Shown here piece after piece: positions 57,701-64,000 of a stretch of DNA of 64,000 bases (within the stretch, counting starts at the first letter, position 1; each line of letters begins with the position of its first letter). Under the pieces are notes generated by a model. The model was given only the letters and a program-made list of their open reading frames with translations. It searched no databases and had not been told where the DNA came from. A program made the position numbers and the translations under genes. Origin of the DNA: Orobanche coerulescens (Eukaryota; Streptophyta; Magnoliopsida; Lamiales; Orobanchaceae); NCBI GenBank assembly GCA_033398695.1, contig CM065814.1, positions 15,682,358 through 15,746,357 of the forward strand, written 5' to 3'.

Positions 57701-58413
57701 GTAATCCCTCTCGGAGGGGAATGAATCTAATCAACCGGAAACTAAAAAGAAACTTGTGCTTGCCCTTCCGGTTGAAGTTGATATAAGATCGGAAGTGCCT
57801 AAATTGTCTAAAAATCTAAGAAAGAGAGCTCTAGCTCTAACACCTAAATGGCCACCCGTCGAACCCGTAATAATGGTTAATTTAATTATCTGGAATGTCA
57901 GAGGTATTAGTAATGATTCGGCCCGAAAAATTGTTAAACTATTTAAAAAAGATCATCGTCTTAATATTTTGGCTCTTATTGAGCCCAAAGTGAATTTAAA
58001 TGCTTCGTATTTCTATAGATTATTTGGACTAAATGCGGACTAAATGCTCCATACGTCGGTTATCTATAACTCTTCCCCCGACCCTTTTGTACTTTCGGTG
58101 GTGTATGGTAAGAATACAAAAATTGAGAGGCGTGATTTGTGGGAGGATTTAATTTCGGTTAGTCAAGTCCATACTCCGTGGATGGTGGGTGGTGATTTCA
58201 ATATCGTTCGCCATCCTTGTGAAAAAAGAGGGGAAAACCACCTATCCCGTCGGAGATGGAGGAATTTAGGGACGCTATCCTTGAATGTGAGCTCACCAAT
58301 GGAGGGTATGTGGGTTTTCCTTTCACTTGGTATAGCAACTCTATATGTCAAAGGTTGGATCGTATTTTTTTCTCCTCTGAATGGTATAATAAATTTAATA
58401 ATTGTGTTGTTAG

Positions 58414-58789
58414 TGTTGGTCCCAAGAATGATGAAGACTATACTCACTGTACCAACAGTAGTCTTTTCTAGCGCGTTTTGTCCTCACTCACGCGCACCTA
58501 GGAAACTTCCCAGGGGGTCATCCATATCATAACTACTCCAGGCCAAGCACGCTTAACTTTGGAGTTTCTATGAGATGGATACCAGAGAATAAGATGCATC
58601 TTGTTGGTATGAGTAGTCCAAATCAATTCATTTAACCACTTTCTAGTGGCAGTGCAGAGCCCCGTACTAAGCGACAGGCGGACATGAGGGGCTGCACCAC
58701 TAGGATGCCGCGGGTCGGGATGTTAAGCCCGGCCAGTTACGTTCTCCCGAGTCGAAGGTGAGGACGTTGGATGCAAAGCATTCCCAACA
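58414..58789 (-). mobile_element. Cassandra-type TRIM solo LTR
   Basis: A 376-bp insertion with TGTTGG...CCAACA ends and a perfect GTTAG target duplication (58409-58413, 58790-58794). LINE copy 1 shows the uninterrupted site. Its minus strand contains a 5S rRNA-like segment with GTTAAGCGTGCTTGG, the defining trait of Cassandra elements. Only one LTR is present and there is no internal DNA, so it is a solo LTR left by LTR-LTR recombination. Confidence 0.92.
58484..58620 (-). other. 5S rRNA-derived segment of the Cassandra LTR
   Basis: Collinear with the reverse complement of plant 5S rRNA: CTTCCCAGGGGGTCA, then CCAAGCACGCTTAACT, then GGAGTTTCTATG and TTGGTATGA. The A-box/C-box part around AAGCACGCTTAACT is best conserved. 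In this family the segment supplies a Pol III promoter. It is too altered to be a 5S gene. Confidence 0.88.
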
Positions 58790-61700
58790 GTTAGGCACAT
58801 TCCTAGACACACACCGGACCATCATTCTCTTCTTTGTGAATTTTCTTCTTCTTTTATTAAACATTCTTCCTCTTTCCATTTCAAAAATATGTGGACTAAA
58901 CACCACTATTTTTTGGAAGCAGTTAGAGAGTCTTGGTCCATTCCTATTCGTTTTACGGGTCTTTACAAACTCTCCAAAAAACTTACGCAGCTCAAACTTG
59001 CTCTTAAAGATTGAAATAGGAGTGTGTTTGGGAATATTTTTGAAAAAGTAGCTGAGGCTCAAAACCGTGTGACCAAAGCGGGGGAAAATTTTCACAATGA
59101 TCCTTCCGATGTCAATAACGAACATCTTAAAAATATGAATGAGAATCTTCTTTAGACTCTTTCTTGGGGAGATGTTTTGGAAACAAAAAATGCAAACGAA
59201 ATGGATTGTGGAAGGGGAGAGAAATAGCAAGTTCTTTCATGATCTAGTTAATAAGAAAAGAAAAATGAACTTTATCCATAATATTGTTGATAATGGTACC
59301 GCCTTCTCGGATCCTATGGGTATTTCCAACTCGGCGGTCCATTACTTTGAAAAATACTTCACTAAAGAGAACGCCGAGTGGGAGAATGTGAGGCTTGACA
59401 TCATTCCTAAAAGTATTGACATCTTAGATAATAATATGCTTTGCCATATTCCTTCATTGGAAGAGGTGAGAGGTGTAGTTTTTGTCATGGATAGTGAGAG
59501 TGTCGCCGGGCCGCATGGTTTTAATGCTAAATTCTTTCAAGTGTGCTGGGATATCATTCAATTTGATGTTTTTGATGCGGTTGTTGATTTCTTTAGGGGG
59601 CGGATTTAACTCAAGTGTATGCTTCTACAACGTTATCTTTAATTCCTAAAATCCCGTCCCCTAATTCTTGGAAAGATTTTAGGCTCATTAGCCTTTGCAA
59701 CACTTCTTATAAGATTTTTTCTAAAATTTTGAGCAAAAGGCTAAGTGGGCTTCTCCCTCGCATCATTAACCCCTCCCAATCGTCTGTTATCAAAGACTGC
59801 CTCATCGCGAACAACATCCTTACGACATTGGAGGTGACTCATGATATATCCCGGTCTGAACTTAACACCATTATTAAATTGGATATGGAGAAAGCCTATG
59901 ATAAGGTGAATTGGGACTTTTTGTTTAAAATTTTGGAGCTATTTGGTTTATCTCCTCGTGCTATATCGCTTATTAAACAATGTGTTTGCTCACCTTGGTT
60001 TTCAATTCTTACTAATGGCTCTCCGGTGGGTTACTTCAAAAGTGGGAGAGGCCTCCGGCAAGGAGACCCGATCTCTCCTCTTTTATTTGTCATTGCGGCC
60101 GACTACTTTTCGAAACTTGTTGATGACACGTTCTCCAAAAATCCAAGTATATTCTTTATTATTCGGAAAAATGTTCGGATTACCCATTTGGCGTATGCGG
60201 ATGATATCCTCCTTTTTCTTAAAGCCTCTAAAACTAATCTTCAAATTCTTAATCATTGTCTTCACCATTATGAAGGGATTTCGAGTCAAAATATTAATAA
60301 GGCCAAAAGCCTTTTTGTTATGCATTGCCCGGTTATTGAAGACCGTCTCATGGTCAAGGAGATTACGGGTTTTGAACCTTCTTGCTTACCTATCCAATAT
60401 CTTGGGGTCCCCATTTGGAAAGGTAACCCCACTTTTGCTATGTTCCATAATGTGATCCTTAAAATCCAAGATAAAATTTCCATGTGGAATCATCACCTCC
60501 TTTCTTTAGGAGGTAGAATCGAGCTTATCAAATCGGTTTTAAATTCGATCGTCTTTTATTGTTTGCAAGTGATTAAACCGCCCGGTAATATTATTGTCTT
60601 TATTGTGAGACTTTGTAACAAAATTTTTTGGGGATCTAATGAGCATAGACATAAAATCCATTGGACTTCTTGGAATAAATTATGCTTTCCCACTAGTGTG
60701 GGGGGAATTGGGTGTCAGGATCTTAATGACACCATTAGGGCGGCCGAACTTAAAATGTGGTGGAGGTTTCGCACCACTAAGAATATTTGGTCGAATTTTT
60801 TAAATGATAAATATTGTAAAAGACTCCATCCAATGATTGTTAAAAGTAATCCTTATGGTTCATCGATTTGGAAAAGGCTTTGCTCTATAAGAACCCATGC
60901 GGATGTTAATATTTGGTGGAGTAGTGGGGATGGTAATGTCTCTTTTTGGCACGATAGATGGTGTGATTTTAGCCCACTCTCCACTATTTTCCCGACTAAA
61001 TCCAAAGTGTGTCTTGCTTCTTTTTGGATTGGATCGAATTGGGATATGGACAAACTTTCATCGACTCTCCCTAGCCATTATTGTGATTATATTAGTGCTT
61101 TCCCAACTCATTCTCATTTTTCTAAACCATGTTGGAAACTCTCGTCCAATGGGACTTTCTCTTTCAAAAGTGCTTGGGAAAGTACTAGACAATGTAAAAA
61201 TGAGCATAATTTTCTTAAGAAATGTTGGAACCCTTTGATTACCCAACCATTTCGTTTTTTATGGTTCGTGTCTTTAATGGGTGGATTCCGACCTTGGATT
61301 GCCTTGTTGGGAGAGGGATGACCATTGATATCCCTTGTTTTGTTGTGATAAGCTTGAAACTTTACCTCATCTTCTACTCAATGGCCCCGTGGCTACTAAG
61401 GTTTGGGGGGTGTTCCACACCATTGCCGGCTTCAAGAGGCCAAACACCAACAATATCGCCATGGCTTTGGCGCCGTGGTTCAACAAGTCGAGAGGTAAAA
61501 TCCACATTTCCCACATCATCCCGATTCTCATTTCTTGGTTTTTGTGGTGTTGTAGGAATGACAAAAGGATGAAAGCCATCTCATTCATAGCCGAGAGGGT
61601 GTGCGGCTGGATTTGGAGCTATCTCCGGGCTCTTAAGATTCCCATCAAACTCCGTGGTTCTTTTTGGAAGGGGGCGGCCAATTTTGCAAATCGGCTTGGA

Positions 61701-62440
61701 GGTGAGGCTGCCCCTAAGAAATCCTTGCATTTGATTGTGGTTAGATGGGCTAAACCGTGTTTGGGATGGGTTAAATTAAATACGGATGGTGCGGCCAAGG
61801 GTAATCCGGGTTGTGCGGGGTCGGGTGGCATTGTCCGTAATCATTTTGGGGTCCATATCATTTATTTCTCGGAATTTATAGGGGACCAAACTAACACTTA
61901 CGCGGAACTTTATGCGATTTGGAGGGGAGTTGGTCTTTGTTTGGAGAAAATTTTTGATAATATTTGGGTGGAAGTGGACTCTAAAGTGGCCATTCGGCTT
62001 ATGAAGGAGAATGCCACTTGTCATTGGAAACTCCAAAGTTTGGTTTTGAAAACTCGTACACTTTTGTCTAAGGCCAACATTCATATCTGTCACATATATA
62101 GAGAAGGAAATGGTATTGCCGACATCTTAGCTAAGCAAGGTTGCGATCGTCGGGATTATTTTTGTTCAGATTGCCATGATCTCAAGGGCAAAATTATTGG
62201 TCTTATTAGGCTTGATAAAATTAGCTTTCCTTATATTAGATGTAAAAAAGTGTGACTTTGTAATTGGCCTTCTTTTGAGTTATTTCTCTTTTGAATTGGT
62301 CGGGACAATAATGCGTTTTTGAGGTAAGTTTGGGCGTGTATAGGGGCTCGTCCTCCCTCAAACTTTTTGGGCGTGTAGTGGGCCTCGTCCCCTCACATTT
62401 CTGGTCCGTCTAATACTATTTGGTTTTTCTTTTAAAAAAA

Positions 62441-62890
62441 AGTAAGAACTAATTCATGATTTTCTCAAGGTTATTAGGATCCTGGGAGATTCCGGTTCAT
62501 TTATCGGGGATGCATAAACTTATTAATAAACTTTCGAGAATTAAACTTACTCTGAAATATTGGAACAAAACCCATTTTGGAGATATTTTTTCTAAAGTTT
62601 TTGAAGCTAGGGAGCTTGCGTCGGATGCCGAATACAAGTTTGATATCAACCCTTCTGAGAATAACCGCATTTTCTTAAACAAAACCAGAGCCAATCTAAA
62701 CCTTACGATGGCTATGGAAGAAGATTTTTGGAAGCAAAAAACTAATTTAAAATGGTGCCTTGAAGGGGTGCGGAACACCAAATTTTTTCATGACCTTATC
62801 AAATCCAAAAGAAGCAAAGGTCGGATATTTCAAATCATGGATGGTGTCCAAATTAATGATCCCGTCGATATCCAAAATTCTGGAGTTAAT
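62441..62890 (+). pseudogene. Fragment of a third LINE ORF2
   Basis: Open from 62456 with SWEIPVHLSGMHKLINKLSR, KYWNKTHFGDIF, EEDFWKQKTNLKWCLEG and NTKFFHDLIKSKRSK, the segment between endonuclease and RT of plant L1 elements. It is clearly more distant from copies 1 and 2 than they are from each other. It begins where copy 2 ends, suggesting copy 2 inserted into it, and is cut at 62891 by an LTR. Confidence 0.78.
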
Positions 62891-64000
62891 TGTAACACCC
62901 CCGATATATTCAGGAATATTACAGCGCCGTAAATCCTTTACATAAGGATTTACAAGGCTGAAGAATTGAACAGATATTAAAAGGTACTAACGAATGGAAA
63001 TAACAGAATTAAGATACAACCGTCCTGACCAAATACTGAAAGTACAATTGTTCAACAGGAACTTAATAATACATCACCAAATTCAAATTCAGCATAAATG
63101 ACTTCGTACTCGAGTACTTATTGAAATAACCAATAAACAACAGACAAATAAACCCGGTCGGGACATCACTCTGCACCCTCGTCGTCATGCAGCTCCAGTG
63201 GTTGTTTTCCCGCTCTCCTGGATCCTGAACATAAACAAAATGTTCACCCCCGAAGGGGTTAGCACAACGATGCTAGTAGAAGTACCACAACATATTATTC
63301 AACGTCACACGAAGAATAATAATAACAACGTAAATGATAAAATGTCAAACGAGTCTTCTCCTGCGAGAAACTCAAACATAACATACACAATTGATAATCA
63401 CAACATGATATCATAACATACACATGGTAATTCCGTCGATCCAACGTTCACTGCCTAGAACCCACGATGATCCCGTCAGACCAACCCGTGGTGGAAAAAC
63501 CCATCCGATGATCCAGCGCACGCTAGCATAGATCCCCCGATGATCCCGTCGGACCAAAACGAGGTGGACATACAACAACGACATACATGCACGACAATAT
63601 GTATAACATCAATACATAAAAGAAATAAAGTACTTGCCTCGATTTGAAGACAAGAACAATACTTCCACGAAAACGAACACTCGAAGGTCGTCCTCCTCAA
63701 TCAATCACGTAACAAGATCAAACCTTAACAAAAGAAATGATATAGGATTTATCTCACGTCGTACGAATGTCTAACAATTCGATTTACGGCCAAAAGTTCA
63801 TAAAATGTAATCTGCCTGAACTGCTTAGCGCACGCTAAGTACTCTGTGTAGCGTGCGTTAAGTCTGCTCGATAGCGCACGCAAACAACAAAGCCTAGCGT
63901 ACGCTAACTATGCATGGTCGATTTCACCGATCGCCGATCGACTCGTCTGATGGACTAGCGTACGTTACGTACCAAACGTAGCGTACGCTAACTCGTGCTC
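62891..64000 (-). repeat. LTR related to the array family, truncated by the window edge
   Basis: Starts TGTAACACCCCC and shares GAATATTACAGC and a similar following layout with the array LTRs, but most of the body differs. In element sense this is the LTR 3' end, so the element lies on the minus strand and extends to the right. The left flank is TTAAT within the LINE fragment. No coding region is evident in this kilobase. Confidence 0.75.
63820..63995. promoter_or_regulatory. TAGCGYRCGCTA palindromes in the right-end LTR
   Basis: Six sites in 175 bp: TTAGCGCACGCTAA, GTAGCGTGCGTTAA, ATAGCGCACGCAAA, CTAGCGTACGCTAA, CTAGCGTACGTTAC and GTAGCGTACGCTAA. The core is the same as in the array LTRs although the surrounding LTR has diverged. 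The cluster may continue past 64000. Confidence 0.78.

Larger units (their letters stand above)
57873..62255 (+). pseudogene. LINE copy 2 ORF2: endonuclease, RT, zinc-binding, RNase H (broken)
   Basis: ATG at 57873 opens the APE-type endonuclease (IIWNVRGI, then MVGGDFNIV), which has an internal deletion and stop at 58027-58043 and is then split by the Cassandra LTR. The RT lies in a 568-codon frame at 59615-61321 with GLRQGDPISP and an intact YADD (LAYADDILLF), so unlike copy 1 its catalytic boxes are kept. A one-base loss near 59600 and a shift near 61230-61335 break the frame. The RNase H domain (about 61760-62255) keeps NTDGAAKGNPG, AELYAIWRG, EVDSK and GIADILAK. Confidence 0.9.
56103..62440 (+). 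mobile_element. LINE copy 2 (L1-type), interrupted
   Basis: Contains ORF1 (to 57700), ORF2 (57873-62255), a 3' untranslated region and an A run near 62432-62440. Its 5' end was cut off by the non-autonomous LTR element and may continue in the DNA left of 51052. A Cassandra solo LTR (58414-58789) splits ORF2. It is closely related to LINE copy 1 along the full shared length. Confidence 0.88.

Noticed and set aside
58484..58620. Functional 5S rRNA gene
   Set aside because: The sequence is diverged along its length, lies within a TG...CA LTR with target duplication, and is isolated rather than in a tandem 5S cluster.

Overview
The window is nuclear DNA from a flowering plant and consists almost entirely of nested transposable elements. 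I found no host protein gene, tRNA gene or intact rRNA gene. The plant assignment rests on a Sirevirus-type Copia element, a chromodomain Ty3/Gypsy element, L1-type LINEs ending in an RNase H domain, a Cassandra-type LTR carrying a 5S rRNA-derived segment, and primer-binding sites that match plant tRNA-iMet and tRNA-Asp.

Region 1 (1-43352, interrupted). A tandem array with a period of about 5.6 kb. Each unit is LTR (about 2.69 kb) plus internal DNA (about 2.9 kb) and neighbouring units share one LTR, giving LTR1-int1-LTR2-int2-LTR3-int3-LTR4-int4-LTR5-int5-LTR6, with a partial internal region at the left edge. The elements lie on the minus strand. Each has a tRNA-iMet-like PBS, a polypurine tract and a gag-like gene with two zinc knuckles, but no protease, reverse transcriptase or integrase. 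All five gag copies carry the same in-frame stop. Each LTR has about a dozen copies of a TAGCGYGCGCTA palindrome just upstream of its TATA box.

Region 2 (29341-41435). A 12.1-kb Sirevirus-like Copia element on the plus strand, inserted in LTR6 with a perfect ATTAC target duplication. It has gag, pol and a further 3.1-kb reading region in the envelope-like position, preceded by what looks like its own promoter and a 3' splice site. Protease and RT active sites are mutated.

Region 3 (43353-46420). The 3' part of an older chromodomain Gypsy element on the minus strand. The tandem array broke its 3' LTR, and its pol is cut at the RT start where LINE copy 1 begins.

Region 4 (46421-62890). LINE copy 1 (5'-truncated), a 0.5-kb unassigned stretch with one possible small retro-insert, a 5.05-kb non-autonomous LTR element (51052-56102) with a tRNA-Asp PBS and one unfamiliar ORF, LINE copy 2 (56103-62440) split by a 376-bp Cassandra solo LTR with a perfect GTTAG duplication, and a piece of a third LINE.

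Region 5 (62891-64000). An LTR of a family related to the array, truncated by the window edge and carrying the same type of palindrome cluster.

The order of events that can be read is: chromodomain Gypsy, then array, then Copia; separately LINE 2, then the tRNA-Asp-primed element and Cassandra. Several stretches show copy-to-copy differences concentrated at CAG/CTG trinucleotides, which look like sequence-consensus errors rather than mutation.
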